DNA from: Shewanella loihica PV-4
GTDB taxonomy: Bacteria; Pseudomonadota; Gammaproteobacteria; Enterobacterales; Shewanellaceae
NCBI RefSeq assembly: GCF_000016065.1
Contig: NC_009092.1
Location: forward strand, 1,054,001 to 1,118,000
Direction of reading: 5' to 3'
DNA: 64,000 nt
The position numbers and the translations under genes are program-made. Every line of letters begins with the position of its first letter. The first letter of the stretch is position 1. Positions 7,034-15,129 of the stretch are shown here, one piece after another. The notes under the pieces were generated by a model that ran no database searches, was not told the DNA's origin, and was given only the letters and a program-made list of their open reading frames with translations.

Positions 7034-10000
7034 TTAATGGAATTTTCTGCGGATGGCCAATGGGAGGAGCAGCAAGACCAGGTACCCCAGGCTACCGCCA
7101 CCTGAACTCTCTTCTTTGATATCGATTGAGAGGTTTGCGCTAATGCTCAGTCCCATGGTGTCGGTAGCCGTTACCACTACGCTTGATTTACCTGTGACCT
7201 TGCTGCTACCGCTGAGTTGGCCTTGTGCACTCAGACTGATACCCGATGGTAGGCCAATGGCTGAGAAGCTAAGGGTATGACCATCTGCATCGGCAAATGC
7301 GCTGGCTAAATCGCGAGAGACGGCTTCGCCAGCTTTGAGTGACACCGCACCTAGGCCAGAAGCTGTTGGGGCTGAATTCACCTGGACGGTAGCAGACACA
7401 GAGGCCTTGGCACCTAAGGTGTCTGTAACTGTGGCGAGTACCTGATGTTCACCTGCCTGGGTGAGTTGCCCGTAAGCCATGCCGAGGGCATTCACCTCAA
7501 GCGCCGAGCCTTCATCCTTTGTAAAGCTGAAGTCTTGGCCCTCTGAATCGCTTACCGCATCGGCGAGGTTAAAGGTGATGTTCTCTCCTGGATTGATCCA
7601 ATAGGTGTCTATGGCTTCAACGACTGGTGCCCTGTTAGCCAAGAAAGGCAAGCTTATGCTGAGTGTCATGTCATTACTGTCGGTCACCAGGATATCGAGT
7701 TCACCCGAGTCATGGCTTGTCGTGTCATAGGTGAGCACGCCCGACTCAGTTAGTTCGGCGTCAGAAGGTAGGTTGGCAGAACTAAAGATGAGTTGATCAT
7801 CATTGTCGGCGTCAAATACAAACTCGCTGATATTACGTTCGACTTTCTCACCTTCATTCGCTAGTAGGGGCAAGAGCGCAGAGGTCAAAACGGGGCTGGT
7901 CGCGAGATCGGCACGCATTAGTATGTTGGTGGAGTAATTAATGTTCGCGTTAAAGATCAGGTTTTGTTTTACCGAGTCGCCATAGGCTATCTTGCTGGTA
8001 TTTAAGCCTGACACACCTAAATCCTCAGCCATGATGCTCTCTAGCTTTTTCCAGGCGCCGCTTTGTCTGTCGATAGCATAGCTGTTCAGACTATTATAAT
8101 TGGCGTTTACGACGTAATCTTCAGATATGAAGGTTAAGTCATTGGAATAAAGCCCTGAAACAAAAGAGGTCGACATAAATGACAGGCTGAGATCGTAATT
8201 GATCTTATAACTCGATACTGCGGAGTCGTTTATAAAATAGATGTTCTTGCCGTTTGTGATGATCACTGCGTCGTTGGGGACCGAACCCGAAAGATCTATG
8301 CCATCTCCAAGATCGACGTCCTTGTTAGCAACATCGACATCGACGAAATAGAATTTAGCGTTTTCTCTGTCCCAGACATAGGGTTTTCCGTCGACGAAGC
8401 CTATGCTCCTATAGTAGTAATAAGTGTTAAAGAGGGCTGAGTCTAAGGTGTCGATAAAGGTTGGATTATTGTCCGCATCCAGGCTAAAAAATGCATAGCC
8501 GCCATCTTGTGACAGAAATGCCGCGACTCCACTGCTCGGGTCAAACTGGGCAGAATTGTTGTTACTTTGGTAGTAAAATGGATTTCCCGATACGGTCAGT
8601 GGTTTCACCTCTGTCGAAATGACCCCTTTATCATCGAGCTTAAGGGCCATAAAGCGGTCATTTTGCGAACTCGGTGTAAAGTTAAAATATCTCCCCGCGA
8701 GGAGTATGTTATTGCCTTTAACGACGACCCTATCTATGAAAGGCGATGCATTAATATCGAAACCCAATTGTTCCCATGTCTTAGAATAGAGTGGGGTTTG
8801 AGCGCTTGCGTCGGCGAGCATTGAATAGATGCCTTGTCTATCAATAGCAACAATGATATCGAGTGACTCGATAAAGGCGATTTGGGTTCTTGAATTACCA
8901 AATATTGGCATATTTTGTTGACCATCGGCGAGGGTATCTTTTTTGACAAAGTCATAAGCCGTGGAGCTGTTGGCAAAGAGTTCGGCCTTTTCATTCATCA
9001 TTCTCCAGCCGAGTCCATCTGCGATTGCCAGTTGATTCAAATAGACACTGGTGGTGACTGTGTCTTCCAGTGAAAAAGAGGGTGAAGTACCGCCATTAAA
9101 GCGATAAATTTTGGCAAGATTATTACTTTGCTGAACAAATAACTTGCCGTCAATTAACCTGACTGACTTACTGCTTACATAGGTATTGAAAGTATTGTAG
9201 GTAGAATCACTGTAGCTGGTCGTTAACGTGTTATTGGTTTCATCTAAGTGGTAGACGTTAATATTACCACTCTCAGTGATAAATATATTCTTGGTATTAG
9301 GATCAAATTGGATGTAATCAATATTTTGGTAGGTGCCGCTCAGTGGGAGTCGGGCAATTTCGGTTGCCGATCCATTTATTGAGTCGATTTTGAGTGCAAT
9401 TAATGCCGAGGTCGAGTCATAGGGGCTGCCTTGGCCAAAAATGAGCAAAGTCTGGTTGGCTTCATCATATTCAACTCCTTCCACTCTTGAGGGGAGTTTA
9501 TCGCTTTTGACCAGTATTAAAGGGCTAAGCTCGCCAGTCACTTTATCTCTCTTCGCAATAGATAGATTTCTTTGATAGCTACTCCACATAAAGAGATAGT
9601 TTCCATCGTCAGAGATCTGGCTCTGGGTACCATAATCGATAGACTGAGTCCCTATGCTGGTATAGGTAAACTTGGTTTCCCACTCTTTATTCTCAGAATC
9701 TAAGCTCATCACCTCGATCTGATAGATATTGTCTTTTCTTTTCTTTAAATACATAAACTTAGCATCAGGACTCAAAGAGATATTGTCGCGGTTGCTATAG
9801 TAGTCCTCTTCACCGATGCTTTGCTTACCCATATAGCTTATGGTGTTGTCATCCTTTGCAAAAAAAGTATGCAAGTAATGATCGTCTATGCCTACTGCTA
9901 GCTTATTCGATGCATAGAATTGATAAATGTCATGAATATGACCTTCATTAACTATGCCTGTATTTTCAACGGCCAGTGCATGCTGCATATTTTCGGTGAT

Positions 10001-10099
10001 AGCCGCCGTTTGAGCTTCGCTATAGACAACGCCGTAAGATTGAAATGAAGACAGTAGGCCGAGAGCAGCCAACCAACAGAGAGGTTTAGTGGTGATCAT
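7034..10099 (-). CDS. Large secreted propeller-like protein with GlyGly-CTERM tail
   Basis: The product has 1021 aa from an ATG at 10099. Upstream in-frame starts at 10111 (ATG) and 10141 (GTG) cannot be excluded, and none has a strong ribosome site. A signal peptide (MITTKPLCWLAALGLLSSFQSYG) is followed by about 740 residues rich in short beta strands, reminiscent of YncE-type beta-propeller repeats. Three Ig/cadherin-like modules follow (ADNDDQLIF, NRAPVVEAIDTY, NSAPTASGLGA starts). The end is SSGGGSLGYLVLLLLPLAIR plus basic residues: a Gly-rich stretch, a hydrophobic segment and arginines. This is the GlyGly-CTERM signal processed by rhombosortase after type II-type secretion. No catalytic motif is recognised. 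It may be an adhesin or surface-sensing protein. It ends at a strong terminator. Confidence 0.85.
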   Translation of the reverse strand: MITTKPLCWLAALGLLSSFQSYGVVYSEAQTAAITENMQHALAVENTGIVNEGHIHDIYQFYASNKLAVGIDDHYLHTFFAKDDNTISYMGKQSIGEEDYYSNRDNISLSPDAKFMYLKKRKDNIYQIEVMSLDSENKEWETKFTYTSIGTQSIDYGTQSQISDDGNYLFMWSSYQRNLSIAKRDKVTGELSPLILVKSDKLPSRVEGVEYDEANQTLLIFGQGSPYDSTSALIALKIDSINGSATEIARLPLSGTYQNIDYIQFDPNTKNIFITESGNINVYHLDETNNTLTTSYSDSTYNTFNTYVSSKSVRLIDGKLFVQQSNNLAKIYRFNGGTSPSFSLEDTVTTSVYLNQLAIADGLGWRMMNEKAELFANSSTAYDFVKKDTLADGQQNMPIFGNSRTQIAFIESLDIIVAIDRQGIYSMLADASAQTPLYSKTWEQLGFDINASPFIDRVVVKGNNILLAGRYFNFTPSSQNDRFMALKLDDKGVISTEVKPLTVSGNPFYYQSNNNSAQFDPSSGVAAFLSQDGGYAFFSLDADNNPTFIDTLDSALFNTYYYYRSIGFVDGKPYVWDRENAKFYFVDVDVANKDVDLGDGIDLSGSVPNDAVIITNGKNIYFINDSAVSSYKINYDLSLSFMSTSFVSGLYSNDLTFISEDYVVNANYNSLNSYAIDRQSGAWKKLESIMAEDLGVSGLNTSKIAYGDSVKQNLIFNANINYSTNILMRADLATSPVLTSALLPLLANEGEKVERNISEFVFDADNDDQLIFSSANLPSDAELTESGVLTYDTTSHDSGELDILVTDSNDMTLSISLPFLANRAPVVEAIDTYWINPGENITFNLADAVSDSEGQDFSFTKDEGSALEVNALGMAYGQLTQAGEHQVLATVTDTLGAKASVSATVQVNSAPTASGLGAVSLKAGEAVSRDLASAFADADGHTLSFSAIGLPSGISLSAQGQLSGSSKVTGKSSVVVTATDTMGLSISANLSIDIKEESSGGGSLGYLVLLLLPLAIRRKFH

Positions 10100-10141
10100 A
10101 TGGGGCAACATCCATTTAAAGTAAAAATTCCTAAAGCACAC

Positions 10142-10504
10142 CCAAAGTCATTGTGCTATTTATTCGCCGCTTATATTAGCGTTAGCGATTATTTTGAGCA
10201 TTTCGCTTTATTGAATTAGTTGAGGAAATGAACAGAATAATTGAGCGAGAAAAATACAGGCTTATAAACAAAAGTGCAACATTTTTAATTAAACTTGTTA
10301 ACTTTAGTATTAGCTTAATTGTATTCGAAGGTGAGTTCGATATGTGCCAAATGCCCTTGTTGCTGGATCTGCAATCGAACTTATTAAATTATCATCGCTC
10401 TGGTTGGTTGAATTTTGTACACGCCAAAGAGGGATAGAAATTTATAAGTAATAAGGAAAGTCGAGAAAGTCTGAAAGGTGTGAAAACTAAACATTGGAGA
10501 GCAT
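10142..10504. other. AT-rich intergenic region without a supported gene
   Basis: This presumably holds the promoter of the leftward secreted-protein gene. A 69-codon frame on the plus strand (10228-10437) has no convincing ribosome site or recognisable product, so I do not call it. Confidence 0.5.
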
Positions 10505-11080
10505 TCAATCCTTCACCACCTGAGTGGTAAACCTCTGCAGCGTGATGGTGTCACGCCAATAATCTTGGGGCCAGCCGCCTTTCTGTTTGAGGGCGGCGAC
10601 GAAGTCCTTGGGATCTGGCAGGCTCTGCCATACCGAGGGCAGAAACAGGGCGCGGTGGTGGCCATCATCCATGAGTAGGCCGTCGATGTTGGGACGCAGG
10701 CTGGAGCGCAAGGCCGCTTCCCCCTGGTTTACCATAGGCGTAAGCGGCGAGAGGATAGAGATATCTAAGGTGAGCGACTCGCGCTCTTCACTCCGCAGTG
10801 GGGCGAAGCGGCGATCCTTAAAGGCGGCGCCATAGGCGTTTTCGCAGGCGCACAGCCACAGGGGCTCACAGGCATCTACCCGGCCGATACAGCCCCTGAG
10901 TTCACCGGAAGAGTGTAGGGTGACGAAACAGGCGGCGGGGGTGAGCAGGGCCTCACTCTCGGGAGCCTCTGGTAGCGTCAATCCACCCTGTGTTAACCCG
11001 GCATCTATCACCTGCCACACTAGATCCAGCAGGCAGGCCTTGTCGCTGGCGGTCAGTTCAATAGAGGGCGAAGCTGGCAT
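10505..11080 (-). CDS. amrA: AmmeMemoRadiSam system protein A (AMMECR1 domain)
   Basis: The product has 191 aa. I chose the ATG at 11080 because GGAGGTGG stands nine bases upstream. In-frame ATGs up to 11101 lack such a site. The AMMECR1 domain is clear: PAACFVTLHSSGELRGCIGRV carries the invariant LRGCIG motif, followed by AAFKDRRFAPL and LDISILSPL. The biochemical role of AMMECR1 proteins in bacteria is not established. The gene starts inside the end of the Memo-family gene (overlap 11058-11080), so the two should be translationally coupled. The radical SAM partner is transcribed divergently next door. Confidence 0.9.
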   Translation of the reverse strand: MPASPSIELTASDKACLLDLVWQVIDAGLTQGGLTLPEAPESEALLTPAACFVTLHSSGELRGCIGRVDACEPLWLCACENAYGAAFKDRRFAPLRSEERESLTLDISILSPLTPMVNQGEAALRSSLRPNIDGLLMDDGHHRALFLPSVWQSLPDPKDFVAALKQKGGWPQDYWRDTITLQRFTTQVVKD

Positions 11081-11858
11081 AGCCGACCACCTCCTCATCA
11101 TCCCTCGGGCGGCGGGCCTGGGCGCGCGCGGTCACGTCACCCGAGTTGGTGTGGGTGACGCATTTTATCTGCCAATTCATTAGCTTGGCATAGGCCAGCA
11201 GACCGTTGAGGGCATGACAGCCACAGGCCTGTTCCGGTGCCAGGTGTGGGTCGAGCGCCAGTATGTGGCTGCGGGTATCTGTGTCTATCCGGTTGGCATC
11301 CAGATAGGGGTGATAGTGGCTGAGATCGCTGCTGACGACGATCAGGGTATCGCTATCGGCGACCGCCTGGATCAGCTGGCACACGGCTTCTGGGCTGGCG
11401 CCGCCCACCACCACGGGCAGCAGGATGAAGTCGTCCAGACAGAATTGCAGTAGCGGCAGTTCCACCTCCAGGGCGTGTTCTCTCTGATGGGCCATGTCGG
11501 AGGCGATGGCGAGACGCCGGTTGAGCAGCAGCTCTATGCCTACTCTGTCGATGGGGATCTCACCCAAGGGGGTGATGAAACTGTCGCTGCGGGGCAGGGC
11601 GCAGCCGTTGAGGCCCACATAGTGGCTGGGGCCCAGCAGGACGACGCGTCGATAGCCGTCTGGGTGGTTGCGCAGCAGGTTTACGGCCTTGGCGGCCACC
11701 TCGCCGGAATAGAGATAGCCCGCATGGGGCAGGATGAGGGCCTTAGGGATAATGTGAACGCTGGGGGCCTCGCCGAAATAGTGGATAAGTTGCTGGGTGA
11801 GTAGTCCTGGTTCTGCCGGATAGAATCGCCCGGCGACGGCGGCTTGTCGGTACTTCAT
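11058..11858 (-). CDS. amrB: AmmeMemoRadiSam system protein B (Memo family)
   Basis: The product has 266 aa, with ATG at 11858 preceded by GGGGAGAG. It shows the Memo fold signatures: RQAAVAGRFYPAEPG at the N-terminus, LILPHAGYLYSG, VVLLGPSHYVGL, and VVSSDLSHYHPY toward the middle. The His and Asp residues in these motifs form the metal site seen in human MEMO1 and extradiol-dioxygenase relatives. The trio of Memo, AMMECR1 and a radical SAM enzyme is conserved across bacteria and archaea, but its substrate is unknown. It overlaps the AMMECR1 gene downstream and is separated from the radical SAM gene by a short divergent region of about 60 bp. Confidence 0.92.
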   Translation of the reverse strand: MKYRQAAVAGRFYPAEPGLLTQQLIHYFGEAPSVHIIPKALILPHAGYLYSGEVAAKAVNLLRNHPDGYRRVVLLGPSHYVGLNGCALPRSDSFITPLGEIPIDRVGIELLLNRRLAIASDMAHQREHALEVELPLLQFCLDDFILLPVVVGGASPEAVCQLIQAVADSDTLIVVSSDLSHYHPYLDANRIDTDTRSHILALDPHLAPEQACGCHALNGLLAYAKLMNWQIKCVTHTNSGDVTARAQARRPRDDEEVVGYASFALY

Positions 11859-11920
11859 CTCTCTCCCCTAGCAGGGCGTCAACTATACTTTCAGTGTAGG
11901 TCAACGACAGGCAAACTCCC

Positions 11921-13009
11921 ATGTTAACTGCACCACCGGCATACTTTCCGACCCAATATTGGCATGCCCTGGATGACGGGCGGGTGTGCTGCGACGTCTG
12001 CCCGCGCAAGTGCACATTGCGCGAGGGTAAACGCGGCGCCTGCTTCGTGCGCATGCACCATCAAGGCGAGATAGTGCTGACCAGCTATGGTCGCTCCTCG
12101 GGTTTCTGTATCGACCCTATCGAGAAGAAGCCGCTAAACCATTTCTACCCCGGCTCAAGCGTGCTGAGTTTCGGCACCGCCGGGTGCAACCTGAGCTGTC
12201 TCTTCTGTCAAAACTGGGACATGAGTAAGTCGCGCCAGATGGATACCCTGTGTGACAGCGCCATGCCAGACGAGCTGGCGGCCACCGCCCGTCGCCATGG
12301 CTGCAAGAGCATCGCCTTTACCTATAACGATCCTGTGGTGTTTATGGAATACGCCATCGATGCCGCCCAGGCGGCCCATGAACTTGGGCTAAAGAGCGTG
12401 GCGGTGAGCGCGGGCTATATCTGTGAGGCGCCGAGGATTGAGTTTTATCGGTATATGGACGCGGCCAATATCGACCTTAAGGCCTTTAGCGAGTCGTTTT
12501 ATCACAAGATCTGTCACGGCCAGCTGCAACCTGTGCTCGAGACCTTGCTCTATCTCAAGCATGAGACCCAGGTATGGTTTGAGATAACTACATTGTTGAT
12601 CCCCGGCGAGAACGACAGCGATGAGGAGCTCAATGCCATGTGTCAGTGGCTGGTGGAAAACCTGGGGCCAGATGTGCCGCTACATTTCAGCGCCTTTCAC
12701 CCCGACTTTAAGCTGCTGGACAGGCCGCCGACACCGCTAAGCACGCTGCAACGGGCGCGGCGTATCGCCCTCAATCACGGCCTGCATTATGTCTATTGCG
12801 GCAATGTGCATGACCCAGATTCCGACGCCACTTACTGCGCCAGCTGTCACAAACGCCTGATCGAGCGTGACTGGTATCAGCTCGGGCAATATGCGCTGGA
12901 TGAGCAGGGTACCTGCCGATACTGCGGCGCGCCGCTGCCGGGACGCTTTGCCAGGGTGCGGGAGGATTTCGGTGCACGGCGGATCGCGGTGCGGATCCAT
13001 CGCGACTGA
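11921..13009 (+). CDS. amrS: AmmeMemoRadiSam system radical SAM enzyme
   Basis: The product has 362 aa from the ATG at 11921. It resembles pyruvate-formate-lyase activating enzymes. The [4Fe-4S] motif is C89-x3-C93-x2-C96 (GTAGCNLSCLFCQNW). An extra Cys-rich N-terminus (CCDVCPRKC at about 23-31) and a C-terminal pair of CxxC knuckles (CASC and CRYC, about 307-338) suggest further metal sites. AFTYNDPVVF and the KSVAVSAGYI strand fit the SAM barrel. It is divergent from the Memo/AMMECR1 operon, so one promoter region of about 60 bp serves both sides. The reaction is unknown; family members are predicted to act on a protein or small molecule together with the A and B components. Confidence 0.93.
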   Translation: MLTAPPAYFPTQYWHALDDGRVCCDVCPRKCTLREGKRGACFVRMHHQGEIVLTSYGRSSGFCIDPIEKKPLNHFYPGSSVLSFGTAGCNLSCLFCQNWDMSKSRQMDTLCDSAMPDELAATARRHGCKSIAFTYNDPVVFMEYAIDAAQAAHELGLKSVAVSAGYICEAPRIEFYRYMDAANIDLKAFSESFYHKICHGQLQPVLETLLYLKHETQVWFEITTLLIPGENDSDEELNAMCQWLVENLGPDVPLHFSAFHPDFKLLDRPPTPLSTLQRARRIALNHGLHYVYCGNVHDPDSDATYCASCHKRLIERDWYQLGQYALDEQGTCRYCGAPLPGRFARVREDFGARRIAVRIHRD

Positions 13010-13048
13010 GGTGAATGGTTGAGATGATGCTTGCGGCTCAGATAGGGC

Positions 13049-13690
13049 TTAGGGCTCAGATGGGGCTAAGGGCTTTCGCGCCACGCCGCGAATCGTCGGT
13101 CTGGCCAGGGGCATCGCCTTACGCATGCTCTCTCGGGTGATCGACTCTATCTCGAAGCCCGCGCTACGGATCTGCGCCTCCGTCTCGCGGTTGAGGTGGC
13201 AATTGCCGGCGATACGGCGCCAGATGAAGTTGAGTCTGTCTTGCCAGCGACGCCTGCGAGTGCCCTTTTCTGCCGCGACATGCTCGAGAAACAGCAGGCG
13301 ACCGCCGGGTTTGAGTACCCGCCAGATCTCCGCCAGGGTCCCGGGCAGGTCATGGACTGTGCAGCACACCAGGGAGACAAACACCCAGTCGAAGCTCGAA
13401 TCCTCACTGTCGATGGACTCTGCCGGGCAGTCCAGCAGGGTGATATGGCTATCTGGTAGCTCGGCGACGGCCTTCTCCAAGAGGCGCATCATGTCGATGT
13501 CGGGCTCGGTCAGCACCAGCTCCAGATCTGCGCCTTTCGGATAGAGGGGCAGGCTGGCTCCGGTACCGGCGCCAATTTCCAGCACCCGGCCGCTGACCTG
13601 GCTAAGTAAGTTACGGCGCCAGTCGATGAGACAGGCCTGCTCGGGCCCGCGCATGAAGCTGTCGTAACAGTAGGCGATGATACGTGACAT
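13049..13690 (-). CDS. Class I SAM-dependent methyltransferase
   Basis: The product has 213 aa. I chose the ATG at 13690 because GGGAGG lies five bases upstream; an in-frame start at 13720 is possible but has no such site. The glycine motif VLEIGAGTGASLPLYP binds SAM, LVLTEPDIDMM provides the acidic residue after beta 2, and FDWVFVSLVCCTVHD, EIWRVLKPGGRLLFLEH are motifs II and III of UbiE-like enzymes. The C-terminal segment is basic. The family acts on small molecules, lipids or metalloids; the substrate here cannot be told. It stands alone between a convergent radical SAM gene and a TPR protein gene. Confidence 0.85.
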   Translation of the reverse strand: MSRIIAYCYDSFMRGPEQACLIDWRRNLLSQVSGRVLEIGAGTGASLPLYPKGADLELVLTEPDIDMMRLLEKAVAELPDSHITLLDCPAESIDSEDSSFDWVFVSLVCCTVHDLPGTLAEIWRVLKPGGRLLFLEHVAAEKGTRRRRWQDRLNFIWRRIAGNCHLNRETEAQIRSAGFEIESITRESMRKAMPLARPTIRGVARKPLAPSEP

Positions 13691-13835
13691 ATCGGCCTCC
13701 CGTTCACACGCCGCGCCCATAGGCTCACGGCGGCATATGATGAATGGCTTATTTAAGTATGGGCGTTAGCGGCGAAAAGGGACACCCGCGCCGCTTTGCT
13801 TAGGGAGAGGTTTGTTGCCTAGTAGCGTCTAATTG

Positions 13836-14750
13836 TTAGCTCTCGCTGGAGGAGATCAGTATGTCGAACCTGGGGTTGCTTCTCAGGTTGCTGAAGTCGT
13901 CCTCGTTGGCGGCCACCTCCTTGAAGGAGACGCTGTTTTCTATAGCCTGCTCAAGATCCGACAGGGCGCGCTCCTCCTGGCCCAGACAGGCGAAGGCGCA
14001 GGCGCGCTGATAGAGGGCGTGCGCGTTGCTGCCGTCGACCTCAAGCACCCGGTTACATAGGCTCAGCGCCCAGTTAAACTCGCGCATCTCCATGGCGGCA
14101 TCGGCCTTGTAGGTCATCGCCTCGAGGTCTCCCGGGCGTATGGTGAGGATCTCGTTATAGACGGCGATCTTCTGCTCTGGGGTCTGGGCACTTTGGGCGT
14201 GTAGCCAGAGGGTGTGGATCTCGTTGATGATCTCGATCTCGCGGTTGTTCTTGGTGATGATGCGGCTCTTACGCTTAAGGTCTTGCTCCAGTACCTTAAA
14301 CTTCTCCTCGTATTGCTCTGTGATGGATTGCAGCTGCTCGGCCGCCAACTTGGCGGTGTTGGTCTTGATCTCTCTAAGCGACTGCCAGCCGATGAAGGCG
14401 ATCAAGGATGCGACACCCGCGATGATGTAGAAGAAGTAGGTTACCGTCACGTTGGCATAGTTCAGCGACTTGTCGGCCACCGCCAGCTCACGGTCGGTGA
14501 TCTCCACCGTCAGGCGGCGCTCGAGATCTTGCTGCTCCATCCTCAATGCCTTGAGTTCATCCAGTATGTAACGCTCCACCAGGGGACGGTCGAGGATAGG
14601 CGTCTGGGAGTGGGGCAAGGCCTCTTGTTGGGTTAAGGGCACTTGTTGCTTAGCCGCAGGTTCTTGTTTAGCCGCAGGCGCTTGAGCGGCGGCGAGATGG
14701 AAGGCGGGGGCGAGGAGTAACAGCAGGCAAACGGTCAACGAACGTAACAT
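13836..14750 (-). CDS. TPR-repeat membrane protein with coiled coil
   Basis: The product has 304 aa, and AAGGAC precedes the ATG at 14750. A signal peptide (MLRSLTVCLLLLLAPAFHLAAA) is followed by a low-complexity Ala/Pro/Gln linker, a charged helix, a transmembrane segment near 107-125 (VTYFFYIIAGVASLIAFIGW), and a long coiled coil (about 135-175). At the C-terminus are two or three TPR-like helical pairs (YNEILTIRPGDLEAMTYKAD, ALSLCNRVLEVDGSNAHALYQRA, ALSDLEQAIENSV). Such proteins usually scaffold complexes, but no partner is implied by the neighbours. Function is unknown. Orientation of the TPR part depends on whether the N-terminal hydrophobic segment is cleaved. Confidence 0.75.
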   Translation of the reverse strand: MLRSLTVCLLLLLAPAFHLAAAQAPAAKQEPAAKQQVPLTQQEALPHSQTPILDRPLVERYILDELKALRMEQQDLERRLTVEITDRELAVADKSLNYANVTVTYFFYIIAGVASLIAFIGWQSLREIKTNTAKLAAEQLQSITEQYEEKFKVLEQDLKRKSRIITKNNREIEIINEIHTLWLHAQSAQTPEQKIAVYNEILTIRPGDLEAMTYKADAAMEMREFNWALSLCNRVLEVDGSNAHALYQRACAFACLGQEERALSDLEQAIENSVSFKEVAANEDDFSNLRSNPRFDILISSSES

Positions 14751-14867
14751 AACAGAGTCCTTTGGCAGTAATCATATCTAATCCGGCACTTAGGCCGCGC
14801 TACCACACTAACAAGATATCGATGGCTATGCGAATCTGTAGCCGAATTAGTTGCCGAACTTAGTGGA

Positions 14868-15034
14868 GAATTAGTTGGTGACTTAGTTGGTGACTTAGCT
14901 GGTGAATTAGCTGGTGAATTAGCTGGTGAATTAGCCGCTGAGCGACTCGATGAGTTAGCCACCGAATTTGCTGATGACTGTTGATGTTGACCGCCGAGAG
15001 GAGGAGAGAGGAGAGAGGAGAGAGGAGAGAGGAG
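14868..15034. repeat. Two simple-sequence tandem repeats
   Basis: At 14868-14940 a 12-bp unit (variants of GAATTAGCTGGT and GACTTAGTTGGT) is repeated about six times. At about 14998-15034 an 8-bp unit (GAGAGGAG) is repeated four to five times. A minus-strand frame (14735-15076) reads through both as Asn-Ser-Pro-Ala repeats and is best seen as an accident of the repeats. The whole gap 14751-15068 holds nothing else I can name. Confidence 0.75.
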
Positions 15035-15062
15035 ATTCGGTGTTGGGGAAATAGGATGAGCT

Positions 15063-15093
15063 AAAAAAACCGGCAAACGTCCCTGTTGCCGGT
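15063..15093 (-). terminator. Intrinsic terminator of the active subtilase gene
   Basis: The stem ACCGGCAA/TTGCCGGT (15069-15076 and 15086-15093) is followed on the minus strand by seven T residues. It serves the leftward gene ending at 15130. Confidence 0.85.
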
Positions 15094-15129
15094 GGTTGGT
15101 TAAACGACTGCGTTAGTCACCACTCGCCA

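Noticed and set aside
10228..10437. 69-codon plus-strand frame
   Set aside because: No ribosome site, low-complexity sequence and no recognisable product.
14735..15076. 113-codon minus-strand Asn-Ser-Pro-rich frame
   Set aside because: The sequence is made by the 12-bp tandem repeat and overlaps the terminator; no family or start site.
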